Positions 1-11,653 of a stretch of 64,000 nucleotides of DNA are shown here, in pieces. Both the position numbers and the translations under genes were made by a program. This DNA is from Neurospora tetraspora (lineage: Eukaryota; Ascomycota; Sordariomycetes; Sordariales; Sordariaceae), in contig NW_026944387.1 in the NCBI RefSeq assembly GCF_033439725.1, forward strand, positions 868,001-932,000. Direction: 5' to 3'. A model generated the notes under the pieces. It searched no databases. It saw only the letters and a program-made list of their open reading frames with translations, and had not been told where the DNA came from. Each line of letters begins with the position of its first letter. Within the stretch, counting starts at the first letter, position 1.

Positions 1-248
1 ACGCCATTTCGTGACCCAGCCTCGTCTATGGGATGAACCGATCCGTAAATGCCCCTGTAAGCCCCCCTTTGAACTCCTGTAAAAACCCCTAAAAATGATC
101 TGTTGGTAGCACACACACTTGCTTCAACTCGCACACACATTGCGCCGTTGCGCCACATGGCTTGACTTCCGAAACTTGGAAGTTGCCCAGAAACCCCGAC
201 TTCAGTCGTAAGAAATAGTCATGAGAAAGATGTTGTGGGAAAAGGGGA

Positions 249-1629
249 TCAGAAATCATCCAGGAGGCAATCAAGCTCATCGAGCTCAATGTTCTCTGGG
301 TTGCGATCCCACTCGAGCATCGCATCGAGCTTGCGCCAGCTCTCGGACTCACTCGCACCGCCAAACTCCTTCCGGCCGTAGTTCAAGGACATCATGGTCG
401 AGGATGGCTTCATCGCAGGACTCGTAAGATACGACGTCCGCTCACCGAACAACACATTATCATCCTTGGAGCAATAGTCAATGTCCATAGCGGTGTTCAC
501 AGGGGAAGACGCAGACAGTTCACCGTTGAGTTTCCGTTTTTGGAGGCCAGTGGCGGTCTGTGTAAACTCTTTTTCGTCCTTCTCAAGCGGAGGGGAGACA
601 CCGCGGTGATTGCGGCCGTTCTGACTGCTGTTTGAGGAGTGGGCCCCAGACAGGCAGTAGCGTGTGGAGAATGAGCCAATTGGTGTGCTGGGCATAGGGA
701 CGTCGTCTTCCACGTCGTCGAACTCAGGGCTCGAAAGATCCACCTCGGGGCTGGGGCTAAGCTCACGTCGCCGGTCGAGGTCGGACTCATCGGTCCCCGA
801 TGCGGCGCTTGAGATGCTAGGCGAGATAATAGCGCGCGAAGCAAGATTTAGCGCAGCCGCCTGAGTCGGGTCGGGAAGCGGCTGGTGGGGGCATGTGGTG
901 AGATAAAAGTATGTGCGGCGCGGGTGAACAGACTCGAGCTCCTTGGCAATCGGGCACGGAGACGAGACGTTCCAGCACGTCCTCTTGAGGTATGTAGACA
1001 AGCGAGACGAAACAATGGCGCATGGGTTGGCAGATCTGACAGTAGCGGAACAAGTTAGCGAAACATGACCTTGCAATGGCAATTGGCAGAAGGTGAACTC
1101 ACTGTTGAACAATCTTCAACTGCTGCATCAAGACGGCGGCAAGCTCCTTGACCAAGTGCGGCCTGTTGCCAGTGTTTTGGAGCTGGACGATGACCGCCTC
1201 AACGATATCATCATTGATAGCCTCGAAGTCAATTGGCCTGGGAGGATCGTCGCACTCGACAGACTGGTGCGCGCCGCCCGGGGAAGGAGGGGGTGTATTT
1301 TGAAACCTGACAGTCTCACGCTCCTCGCGCTTCTTCTGTTGGGGTTCGGACGGATGCGCGCGGCCTTCGGTCTCGACGGCGCTGTGCGTGCGCTTGAGCT
1401 TCTTGGAGGAGGTAGACTCCGCTTTCGAGCTGCTTGTATTTGAGGGAGTAGGCGAGGCCATTTTTGCTGCTGTGTTTGATCGTGTATGGGAGCTGGTGTG
1501 GGAAGAGTCCTTTTGTTCTTTGGAGGCTCTGCTTGCGGCAGCGGCGGCTCTTGAGTCTTTGGAGGTAGGGACGTGGATGCCGAGCGAGGGCAGGGAGAGG
1601 GATTTGCGTCGAGTATTGTACGGGGCCAT
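249..1629 (-). CDS. GDS1-type winged-helix domain protein
   Basis: Two exons, 1629-1103 and 1035-249; the 67-bp intron (1036-1102) has GTGAGT and CAG ends. It encodes 437 residues from the ATG at 1629. Residues 1-130 are Ser/Ala/Lys-rich and look disordered. Residues about 140-235 resemble the fungal GDS1 winged-helix domain, with a helix (DIVEAVIVQLQ) followed by the recognisable NPCAIVSSRLSTYLKR. The C-terminal half is acidic and Ser/Pro-rich and ends in an acidic segment (ELDELDCLLDDF) that could act as an activation or protein-binding tail; that role is inference. Yeast Gds1 is a poorly characterised nuclear protein. Family call from remembered motif resemblance; the exon join restores one open frame through the domain. 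Confidence 0.72.
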
Positions 1630-4600
1630 GGTTGCGGTAGTCTAGAAACGAAGTAGACAAGGAGTGCGTGGTCGTGGGTTGGCGGCTTTGAGGTGAGACT
1701 GATTATGTTACAGGCTAATAGTAACGTATGCTGCCGGTAACTGTATGCGTAAGCAAGGCGTGCGTGGAGTCGTGGTGCGTCTCGCTAACGTCAACAACTG
1801 CTTGACACCTGCTTCACGGTCGTGTTGGAGATGTTGGAGGAGGAGGAGGAGGCTCGTGGAGGGTGCCTTTTGTCGAGATGGGATGATTGCTTCTGAACCA
1901 CGTCAACGAGGGAACGTGCACGAATAGCAGACAAGATAGTGAAGAGGAGGATGAGTCTCTTTTTTTCTTGCCTCGAGTCGCCAACAACTCTTTGTAGAAG
2001 TAGTAGATAACAAGAATAATGTCTGATGATGACCCTTTTCTCTCCCGAAGACGATAGCTATCCAAACCACGATTTGAAACAAGTTCGAGTATGATGGGCA
2101 AGAGAAGAGGAGAAGAGGGAGCGAGAGAGGAAAGAGAGAAGAGACGATGGTGGCGGATGATGGAGGGGGGGAGTCTATCTGTTTTGGGGGGAGCAACAAC
2201 AGCAAAGAGAGGGGAGACGAGACAAGACAAGAGACAGACAGTGCAGGAAAATGATGGGAGGATGGAAGCACTTGCGAATGGCAGTGGAATGGCAGAGTGG
2301 CCCGGGTGTGGGTGAGAGAGAGGTGCCCGCTGGGTGTACCGTGGGTGTACGTAACTGGTGTGGATGGAGCGCGCAATGGGGAAAGCGTCGCTCGTAACTT
2401 TTTTTTTTTTTTTCGTTCCTCTGCATTGCCGTTTGGCGAAGGGGGAGGGGGGTGCAAGGTGGGATTGTGCGGGAGTGCATTTTGCGATGATGGAAGGGGG
2501 CGACCGGCTAGCGACGCAAGACAGCAGCCAAGACTCACCAAGACTGGACAGAGGGGCACACTCGACAGGGTACAGGGGGGTCTGTTGGCGTCGAAGCCAA
2601 GAACGACCAGGACCGGGAAGCTTGAACAGGGTTAAAACATCAGATCGGCCAATGACAGTACACCATTTTCTTTCAAAAGGCGGTAAGAATCCACAGACGG
2701 GCAATATGTGGATTCCTGGACTTGAGTAGTGTGGGGTCAAGCTGCCGATTTTGGTGGAGGGTTACACGCGCATGCAACTGGTAACTGGCAGCAGCTGGTG
2801 AGAGCAGAGCAGCATGAGGTTGCAGCAGAAAAGTGGAAGGCTCGAAAGGCACGCGGGAGAAAGAGGAGCAACAGCAGCCTGAGCGCAGAGCAGCTGTCTT
2901 TGAAAGCGCTGTAACCGAAAGCAACGCGACTTCAACCGAAGAAGGAAAAAGAGCATGTCAATCGCCCACCAGACATCTTGTGCACAGTTTCGTAAGCGCG
3001 ATTGCCTGTTCCGTCAACGGGATATCATGGCAAGCCAAAACAACACAACTGAACAACACATACAGTTGTCTAGCTACAAACATGATAGCACCGAATAACA
3101 CCATCATGGCATGACCACACGCGGCATCTCAAACCACATCAAACCATGGGTGAGGGCGGAAATACCAAAACAGGCAGATCGCAGGACCACACGCCAACGT
3201 TGAACCTTGACCCGAGAAGAACTAGCGTTAAACTAGGTCGGATCTAGAATTCTGGGGTCCACGATTGGCTGGCGGCAGACTCTCGACCAATGGCATTGCA
3301 CCAACTTAAAAGCCAATCCGAAGGATCCGCGAGGACGGCGAACGCACCAAGGGAAGAAAGTGAGAAGAGAGAAGAGAGAAGCCGAAGCGAAGAGACTCTG
3401 GCAGACATGACGAGAACTGACGACATTGGCAAAGACTTTGGGAATAGTGTCTTCAGTTAACTCCTCAGAAGTGATGCTTTCTAGTGGCTCTCCGTCGTAA
3501 TAATACAGCAACACTATCGAAAGATCGGCCACCACTTGCATCTTTACAGTAAATACCGTACTGAAAATGTTGATCAGTGACGACAAACCCCCCACTCATG
3601 ACAGCCAACAGTGACATTTTGAGGGTTGGTTGATGTAGTGATTTACAAAGTCTTTACGAGTTGAGACTGACTGACCGAGGTGAAGACAAAGAATCGAGCC
3701 ATTCGGTCTTTGCACCTTCTGCTTTCGTCCCTTCTCATTTCTCTTCCTCTTTTTTTTTTCTTCAGGGTCTTCGGGCTCCTCTCTGGCTCGGAGATGGAAA
3801 TGCAGGTGGGTTTCGAAAATGGATCTCTGCTTCGTTGCTAGGCTCAAATTGGCCGAATGGAAGTGCACAGTTCAGCGGAAAATACCCGAGGTTGCTCCAC
3901 CTCTTCGGAACCGTTCTCAATTCCAAAACAAAGAGGGCCCACTGAACAGAGAAGAAAAAAAAAGCATGCCCGCTTGTGCCTGGAAGAAAAAGGCATTTCT
4001 CCGCTCCGTCTTTCCGAAAAGCGCACTGGCAGTTCTTCAGCAGCCAACAGAGAGGACGAGTTGGATATCCACCTGCTAATAATACCGCAGTTCACGAGAG
4101 AGTCATTGTGGTTCACAATGCCAAAGTTCAACAATTCCACGCTTTGTCATTGCTATCAGCTGAGAGCTGCAGCACGTCCGTCGCCACAGTCCCGGCGTGC
4201 CCGGTTCCCTCAGCCCCAAGAGCCCCACGATGCCGTTGCCGTTTGCGACAATTGCCGTTGAGCCTCCAGGGGCACATTGCTACTGTTACGTCGTCTGGTT
4301 GCGCCTCATTTGCCTCCTCACGATCTGGCCTCGCCTCAGCCTCGGCGTATCGCTTCTTGTTTTCTCTTCATCATCGCCGGCAAGGTTGATGATGCCACCG
4401 ATGAACAACGTCATTATCAAACTGATAAACCCAAAATAACAGAAGGATCCCATCATTGCTTCCCACGTGCTTTTTGATCTCACGGTTGGAAGAAGTTGAC
4501 GATGCCACATCCAGTAAGCTTTCACACTCGGCGCACTGTCTAAACGGATCCAAAGCGGAGAAGGACAGTCTGCGAGTGAAAACTCATACTCACCAATCAA

Positions 4601-5389
4601 AGCTCTCCAAGCACACGCTGAGTTGCTTCTTTTGGTCGGACCCCTCTTTCGTCTTGTCGTCGTTTGCAGTCTGTGCGGCCGAAGCCAGCAAACGAGCGCT
4701 TCAAGAGTTCAGACATCTCGATCCCGTCCCGAATCTGCGGTCATCTGTGGATGAGGAACAGAACCAAAAAAAGGAACATTGACGACACATGGCTACCGAG
4801 AAAAAGAAAGTTGAAGCTAATAAATCGACGGCGGCTCTGCTGGCAAAGTCCCCTACTTTTTTTACGTACCCTTCTTTTCCACAATCACACCTCATTGCGC
4901 TTGGCCTCTTTTCGTACCCCTTCTCTTGTTGCACTGACTCGAGGTCCCCGAGGGGAGAGGAGGGGGGTCTGGATTTACCGCCATGTCTGGGTCATTGGTA
5001 CGGAGACAGGACCGAAATTTTACAGCACCAGTCTGCAAGAGGAGCCGAGAAAGAGAGAAAACTGCCGCGCTCCACGACTGCAAGAAACAACCACGCAATC
5101 AGCCATTTCTTTCAGTCCTTCAGTTCAACAGTCCGAAAGTATCCGTTACGCTATCGATACACCCGACCCCTTTTTTTTAATCGTCTCCCCTTCTGCAGCA
5201 GAGTGCATCACATGCGCGCTGTGGATGGCGAGGGGTTCAATGCGTTACGTATCAATCAGCCATCTCACAAGTGGAGAGTATCACAATACCGCTTTTTCTC
5301 GGTCGATTTGGTTTTACTCGTTTTCAGGCTAGCCTTCTTATAGTAAAGTCGGCCCCCATCTGCAAGCCAGAGTGGGTATGTGAACGTGG
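1630..5389. other. Gene-free stretch upstream of the GDS1-like gene
   Basis: No ORF here starts with ATG and looks like a protein family. The minus strand at 1.8-2.7 kb is pyrimidine-rich and open for about 300 codons without family similarity, as expected of a long CT-rich promoter or 5' leader. A 14-bp poly(T) run lies near 2400. The rest (2.7-5.39 kb) is mixed-composition DNA in which I see no gene. Confidence 0.5.
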
Positions 5390-5415
5390 CCATACAAGGG
5401 GTCCATACAAGGGGT
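5390..5415. repeat. 13-bp tandem duplication at the edge of the A+T-rich island
   Basis: CCATACAAGGGGT occurs twice head to tail, followed by a degenerate third partial copy (GCACAGGGGTG). It lies about 50 bp before base composition drops sharply. Confidence 0.8.
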
Positions 5416-6869
5416 GCACAGGGGTGCCTAATTCCTTGGCAAAAGAGGGGGTTCTAGAGACTACCAACTTTCTAATTCCTATTAATTTTATCATTTTATC
5501 CTTTTTATACATCAACCAACAACACCAGCCATAAAAATAATGATATTTTTAACTCTCTCATAAAACTATACCTCGTATTGACCTTAGGACTATCAATATT
5601 GTTTATACGTAAAAGTCCATACAATCTACATTACTAACTGGATTTGATTTCCCATCCTTTTTTCCTTACAAACGTGACAAAAGACTTCGAAGATGCCAAA
5701 GTATTTACTATTAATAACGAATATAATATTATTTACCAGTAATTTTCCTCTCCCAGGTTCACACACATTATTAATTTATCTCTTAAAAGCAGTGGCTATC
5801 ATTTTGGCTGGACTCGAGAGCGGTAGAGGGATAGTATTAAAGAATATATCTTAAATAAGAATTATTTAGTTAAATATTTTGTAAAATCGAGAAGGAGGTA
5901 ATAGTAAAATTACAATATATAGGGTATTAAGAAAGAGTAGTAAGAAAATAAAGTATTTGTATAGGTAGAAGAGATTATCGTTATTAAAAACGAATCGGAT
6001 TAATATTAGTAATAATATTAATCGAGTGAAATTAGCGCTATTGAGTTTCCTTCTTCCTCTTTAATATCGACCTCCTCGTTATCTATTCCTATTTCGGCTA
6101 TAATAAGAGCTTTATTATCAGCTACCCTAAATTTAGTAACGAATTCAACCTTTTTCTACTAGTTAAAGCCTATAATACGTCGCTATTTATAGAAGGCCTT
6201 CAATTAAAGTATAATATAATTATTGTAAATTATACCTAATTCGTTAATAGCGGCTTCTCTTTCCGGTCTTAATTTAAAATAATTATTAATAACTTCGGTA
6301 TTATTAGTATTTTAATACTTAGAAAAGTCAATATCCTTCCAATTGATGCCTTTTATCTTAATTTTCCAATTTTCTAAACTATTAGAGTAAATAGATAGAC
6401 TATAATCGACGAAAGACTTCGCTATCAAATTAGAATTCTTAGCTTTTAGAAAGTTAATAGCCCATATAATAATATAGGTAAATATAATCCTCTTCTTAAC
6501 GGGAATCTACTTATCGAAATCACTATTAACCGTTTATTATTATTCAATATATTCGTCGTATACTTTAAAGAAGTAGGCCTTAATAGATTTATTAATATAA
6601 ATATCGAGGGGTTATAACAGCAGGGTAAGGCTGCTAAAGATTAAAATTCGGTTAATACTATATTTATTAAAAGTATTGAAAACGTTTTTTATTTTGTAAA
6701 AGCCGGCCGTATCTATAATTAATAATACTTTATTATTTTTATTTCCTACCTCTTTATATAATTCTTTATTAATCTATTTAAGTATTAATTTTTTATTATT
6801 ATAAGCCGTCTTATTAAATTCGACCGTTACGCTTTTATTATATTAATTGGTTTTACTTAAATAAATAAA

Positions 6870-7400
6870 GGGGTTAGTACTAAAATAAAAAAAATGGCTC
6901 AAATAAAAGAAAGATTTCTACTTTATTCCTTTTATTTTTCTTTTTTTCTTATAACTAAATAGGAAATATACTATCTACCCGCCTCTACTTATATTATAAC
7001 CTATTTGCCCATAGGTAGTAAGTAGAGGATATAGTACTAGTTTACCCTTCTATTGGGTTAAGGTCTTACTTTGGACTAATAACTATATTAATTATAGGAA
7101 AAAAAAAGAAAAAAAAAAGGAAGATAAAAGGGGAAGCCCTATATTACATATAGTACTATATTTATTTACCCGCTTCGGCTCGGATTATATCCCTATTTGC
7201 CCGCGGGTAGTAAGGTATTAATACAATATTCTAATACCTTCTAGCGGTTTTAGTCTTATATGCGATTTATAATTTAGAGGCGTAATATAAAGGGTAGAAG
7301 TAGGAGATAGATGTAAATAAAAGGGATAAAAAGGATAATATAAAAAGGAAAAATAAAAAAGATAATAAAAATAAAAGAGTTAAATTTACTATCTAGAATC
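6870..7400. mobile_element. Probable nested insertion inside the transposase relic
   Basis: Between the TTLILYIF motif (about 7480) and the TVEFNKTAYNN motif (about 6800) lie some 650 bp, whereas DDE_1 transposases normally have about 40-50 residues there. Roughly 500 bp therefore look inserted. The interval has no transposase similarity and holds two copies of a palindromic unit, plus purine- and pyrimidine-rich tracts facing each other (6930-6960 against 7090-7135). Ends and target-site duplication could not be fixed. Confidence 0.45.
6974..7214. repeat. Two direct copies of a ~50-bp palindromic unit
   Basis: Copies at 6974-7022 and 7165-7214 align over nearly their whole length with a one-base gap; many differences are transitions. 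Each begins YTACCCGCYTC and ends GGTAGTAAG. In the second copy the ends (TACCCGC and GCGGGTA) are inverted repeats. In the first that pairing has decayed but a second stem exists (CCTCTACTTA at about 6981 with TAAGTAGAGG at about 7018). Confidence 0.7.
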
Positions 7401-7628
7401 CTTCTTTTTTTAGTATCTAACGTACTCTTAAATATTAATTTAGGTAGCAACCTCTATAACCTATTTATAAAAAATATATAAAATGAGGGTAGTTTGCCGC
7501 TTATTTTAACCGTTTTTATCGGTCTTACTCGTAATAATATTATTACTTCGGATATTGTATATTACGCCGTCGAGGAATTTAAAGAGGATAGGGGTCTCGT
7601 CAAAATTAATAGTAAATTGCTTATTAAC

Positions 7629-7685
7629 CTATTGAAAGAGGGGAAGTTAATTAATAATAAGAAAGATATAATATAAAATACTTAC
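7629..7685 (-). other. Fossil spliceosomal intron in the transposase relic
   Basis: On the minus strand the relic frame (…SPPTPYK) runs into GTAAGT, then an A+T-rich stretch with a TTAATTAAC branch-like site, then CAATAG, after which the frame resumes (VNKQFTINFDETP). Length is 57 bp, typical of fungal introns. The borders are intact although the exons are decayed. Confidence 0.65.
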
Positions 7686-8890
7686 CTTATAGGGGGTAGG
7701 CGGACTATAAATTAAATAGTTAATAAATATTGTTATAAGTAAAGTAGTATTTTTATGTACAAATTTGAAGAAGTTGGTAATTAAACGAAAGTAATCTTCT
7801 AACAATTTCGAAAACTACTATATAACCTAACGAAGCACAATATTATAGCGGCGCATAAACCCCTTATATTAACCGGTTATAAATAGAAAATCCGTATAGG
7901 GTTGTTTAGTAAATTTATAGAAAATATACCTAGATTTTAATCTAAACTAGCTAATACGTACAAACTCGTCCTTTCTTCGTTTTTCGAAGAAGTTAGCGAA
8001 TAATTTCTTTTCTAATTCGGAAAACTTTAGTTAGAAAGGATATAAAGTACTGTAAATAATTAAGTTTCTTTTCGTCTACTAATATTAAATAGTCGAATAT
8101 AGGATTTTAAAATAGTCCGTTACTTCGTAGTAGAATAGCCGGCATTTACTTAGTAAGGGTAATTATTCCTCTCTATCGACGATAATATTAATCTCTAATA
8201 GGGTAATCCTTCTAACGTAGGGTTTATAACTTATAATTAATTCCGTATTGACGAAATAATAAAGAAAGTAATTAAATATAGGAATCTTGACTTTACAATT
8301 ATAATTACGCTTAACTTTCTTTTTAAGAAGGGAATAATCATATTACTAGTATTCAAAGTGCTTATAGAAGGGCTTAATTTTCTTACTAGGCTTTAACCGT
8401 TTAATAATAGTATTGTAGAATTTTCGCTATTACGGCGGAGCGTTTAAATCGACTGACGAAAAGGAGGTATTGAAGAATATGAAAGATAATAACGATAAAG
8501 ATAAATAAAATAAACTTAATAATATTTTATTAATTTATAAAACCTAGGTTTTTGGAGGGGTGGGGAGGGAAGCTATATAATAAGAAGCTATAGTTAAATA
8601 AATAAAGTAGGGTTAGTAGTAATAATATAAGAGATTTGGAATAAAATTCATTTTAAAGTCGGTTGACTTTTTAATATTAAACTCGTAATAGGAATCTTAA
8701 TAGTAGTAAGCTTAATACTTATTTCTTTAATAAATGATAGTATTGCGATCGATAATATAATATTATTCAATTAATTTAATTGATTCTAATTAATTATAGT
8801 AATAATAGCAGTTAGAATATACGAATTAGAATCGAAAAAAGTAGTTATTTGAAGAAGGAGGAAGGAGGTAGGGTAGTTGGGCGAAATTCT

Positions 8891-11653
8891 ATAAAATTAC
8901 TAGCACGGGGAATACGGCTGGCATAGGTTACCTACAATCGGCTGGCGGGGCTGGCAGGGGGGTGGCAAGGGTAAACTAGCTGGCTAGCACTCGCTTACAT
9001 ATCCAGATTAGGTATGGTAGCCCGCTACACCTGTTTGAGCAAAACCAAATTGACCGCGAAAATGCGGTACTCAGCTCCCGTTGTCTGTGTCTCTCTTCAC
9101 TGTTCGGTCACCACTCACCACCAAAGTAATCCGTTTGCGGGAGACCCTATATCGAGGTTCTACAAGAAATCTCACGTTGAAATCAAAAGCCGGCGTACTT
9201 GAAGCCTATCAAACAACCGTACGGGTTCAGCTTAACTAGGCCATGACATCGTTACCCAGTTGTTTTTTCTCTGCCTGTTTCTTGTGTTACCGTTAAAGTG
9301 TCACTGTGTGTGACAATGTCATATGTTTCCAGAGACACGGGCTGACGGGACAAACGCTGAACGTGGGCGGGCGAGATACATGCATCAGGCAGCAGAAGTC
9401 CCTACATATGTACTTCTCGTCTGAATGTCTTTCTGAGGACCCTTTTGCAGATGAAAAGTTCGCTTCGAGTTTCTCCATCATCTCGATAATGACACCTGTG
9501 TCTGAAGTCTAAATATACTATACTTTAACCTCAAATAAGCTTCATTATTGTTCCGTCTGACTGGTACCTCTCAAAGTCACAACGACAACAAACGTCACCA
9601 ACAAACGAACAACCTCCAAGCCCTCAAGCCACCAACACACACCCCTCCTTCCTATCTCACAAGCCTCTTTTTTTCTTTTTACACTCTACAAGTACTTACC
9701 CCTCCTTCAACCTACCTCGCCTAGGTACCTACCTCACCACCCCCCTTCAGCCTGCTCAAACAACCCAAAACAACCAAACCACCAACCAGTGTCGGTACCG
9801 GTACCGGTACCAGTTACCAGAATCATAATGATTCACCCCTCCATGTTTACATAACCCATCGCCCCCAAGGCCCTAACTGAGCTTGCCATCCCAACCATCC
9901 TGTCCATCAATGGGGCAAAAACCGACCAGTAAAATCACACAAGTCTCCCGTTTGTTCGGGCCTTTCTTTCGAGAAGGGAAAGAAAAATGTCGGCGTCATT
10001 ACAAATTTCCTATCCTATCCTATCGAATACCATCACACGACGAGCCGTCTCAGCCTGTGCGTGCGTCCCAGCCGTGTGTGTGTGTGTGCGTGTGGCTTTG
10101 TCCATCTTTCCACCATCACAAACCCAGCTTCCGTCCGTCCCCCCCTGATTCACGCGCGGCTTAGACTGCTACGGTACTGTGAACTCTGTGATGCTAGCAA
10201 CCCCTCCATTAATATCTGATGTTTGGTGGGAAGGAACACACACTACTACTGTGTAGTACATGGAAACATGGGGAGCATTGAAGAGAAAAATTACACCGCC
10301 TTTGATCTGCTTTTGGTGTAGCAGTTGTGGCTGGCCAACCAGTCATAACGGACTGGAGTGATTTTAGGCAACATCTTTGTCACTTACACGGGAGATAAGG
10401 TTATCGTGGAAGTAAGGTATGAAAAGCTGTGATGATGGTTGTGTGGGTGGACGAATCTGACATGCATATACATATCTCGAAATTGTAGGCATTTCGTGGA
10501 ATGCTTAATGCTTTGATGCTTGATGCTTGATGACTGGCATATGATGGGATTTTAAGAGTTTCAGAGGCACGACAGGTAAGCAGTAGTATGTAGGCAAGTG
10601 GTAGGCTTCAAAGGGTATTGTATGTATAGCAAGCAGATAGAGAAGTTGTGAAACGAACATCACATGTGTAAAGGTAGTTGGAACAAGGCTGAGATCAGGC
10701 CTAGATAGAAGATACTCCCGTGGAGGTAAGAAAACAATCTAATGTGCACCAACATTACTATTTCTCTATGATGCTGACTGTAGTGTTACACTTTAGTTCG
10801 AGTCGTAGCTGGTACAATATGAGCATCAATCAAGTTCAGCTAGGTATGCTGTAATGATACTCCAAGTCCGTAGACGCATCGCACGTGGAATGGTATTAAA
10901 ATTGTTACAGAATAGAAACGTTTCACTACAGAGCATGTCCTCACAATACTTCTACATCATATCAACCCGCTTTCCTTGATCATTAGATCACGTCAAATCC
11001 CAACGCGACCCCATCCTCTCCTTGCCTCAGACATCAGCCAGTAAAACGAAACTGGAACACACCGAGCATAGCATTATATCTCTATTCGTTTTTGTGACAT
11101 CTGCCCCTGCCTGACCTGTTCTGTTCTGTTCTGATCCGTTCCGTCTTAATTTCGTCTTACTCCCCCAAACGCAAAACACAACTCCCAAATCCGCTTCGTT
11201 CCAAAACCCTGTGATTTCCGCTTTGTTGGTGGGAGATTATATCCATATTATATTACACACATCATCGCCATCCCATACTTCTTCGAGCTTCCCTTGGTGT
11301 CCTCCCTCGCGCCCTGTTCGCTGCCCTCTGTGGCCTCCTTCGTTGATTGTCTGCTCTTTCAGGCTCCGGCCTCGGCTCTGGCTCTGTCTTTGAGGGAGGT
11401 TTCCAAGACCTTTGTGGCCAAGAGGCCTTTGGATACGGTATATACATCCACCCTAGCTGAACTAACTGGTTCCTGCTCCGCATATCCAGTATTCTAGCTA
11501 TGTCTTCCGGTACAAATCTTGGGTCTCTCATCCCAAGGGCTCTTGACATATACAACCCAGCAACAATCTTCCTAGTGAGCCCTAAATCGGCAGACCGCCG
11601 TGCTTCTGATCCGTCGCCTCGTCCGTCTTCTGCCCATCGGTTATCGAGCGGTT
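8891..11653. other. Intergenic DNA downstream of NOT1
   Basis: No supported gene. The stretch opens with a GC-rich patch (8905-8995) repeating GGCTGGC words next to the A+T-rich island. A short (TG)n tract lies near 10076-10090. Sequence next to 11653 should contain the NOT1 3' UTR. Short ORFs lack family similarity and several begin at non-ATG codons. Confidence 0.5.
9794..9811. repeat. Perfect palindrome of three GGTACC units
   Basis: GGTACC is repeated three times without interruption, giving an 18-bp perfect palindrome. No function can be assigned. Confidence 0.9.

Larger units (their letters stand above)
5985..8500 (-). pseudogene. Decayed pogo/CENP-B-type DDE transposase
   Basis: Reading the minus strand through stops gives a continuous transposase-like frame. 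From the N-terminal side: a CENP-B/HTH-like segment ending GFMRRYNIVLRQ (about 7830-7863) and SKLLEDY; the first catalytic Asp motif as NFDETPILF (about 7580-7607); then TTLILYIF; NKTAYNNKKLILKWI (about 6760-6815); the second Asp motif as LLIIDTAGFYK (about 6690-6725); LTLLL-stop-PLD followed by NKSIKAYF (about 6570-6640), matching the LLQPLD..NK region of DDE_1 transposases with Gln turned into a stop; and an acidic tail near 6000-6100. About ten stops, nearly all TAA or TAG, interrupt it. The gene is dead. The exact 5' end and terminal inverted repeats were not found. Confidence 0.82.
5460..8890. other. A+T-rich, RIP-like island
   Basis: Composition changes abruptly from mixed-GC flanks to strongly A+T-rich DNA dense in TA, AAT and ATT words, then returns to GC-rich DNA near 8890. 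No intact ORF over about 60 codons exists in it. The decayed transposase inside, with TAA/TAG where Gln or Trp codons are expected, indicates C-to-T/G-to-A mutation of the RIP type. In Neurospora such islands are usually methylated heterochromatin; that is inferred here. Confidence 0.85.

Noticed and set aside
1814-2740. 308-codon minus-strand frame upstream of the GDS1-like gene
   Set aside because: Starts at TTG, is Ser/Pro/Leu low-complexity and follows pyrimidine-rich DNA; best read as promoter or leader.
7494-7676. 60-codon plus-strand ORF in the A+T-rich island
   Set aside because: It is the antisense of the transposase relic around the NFDETP motif and the fossil intron.
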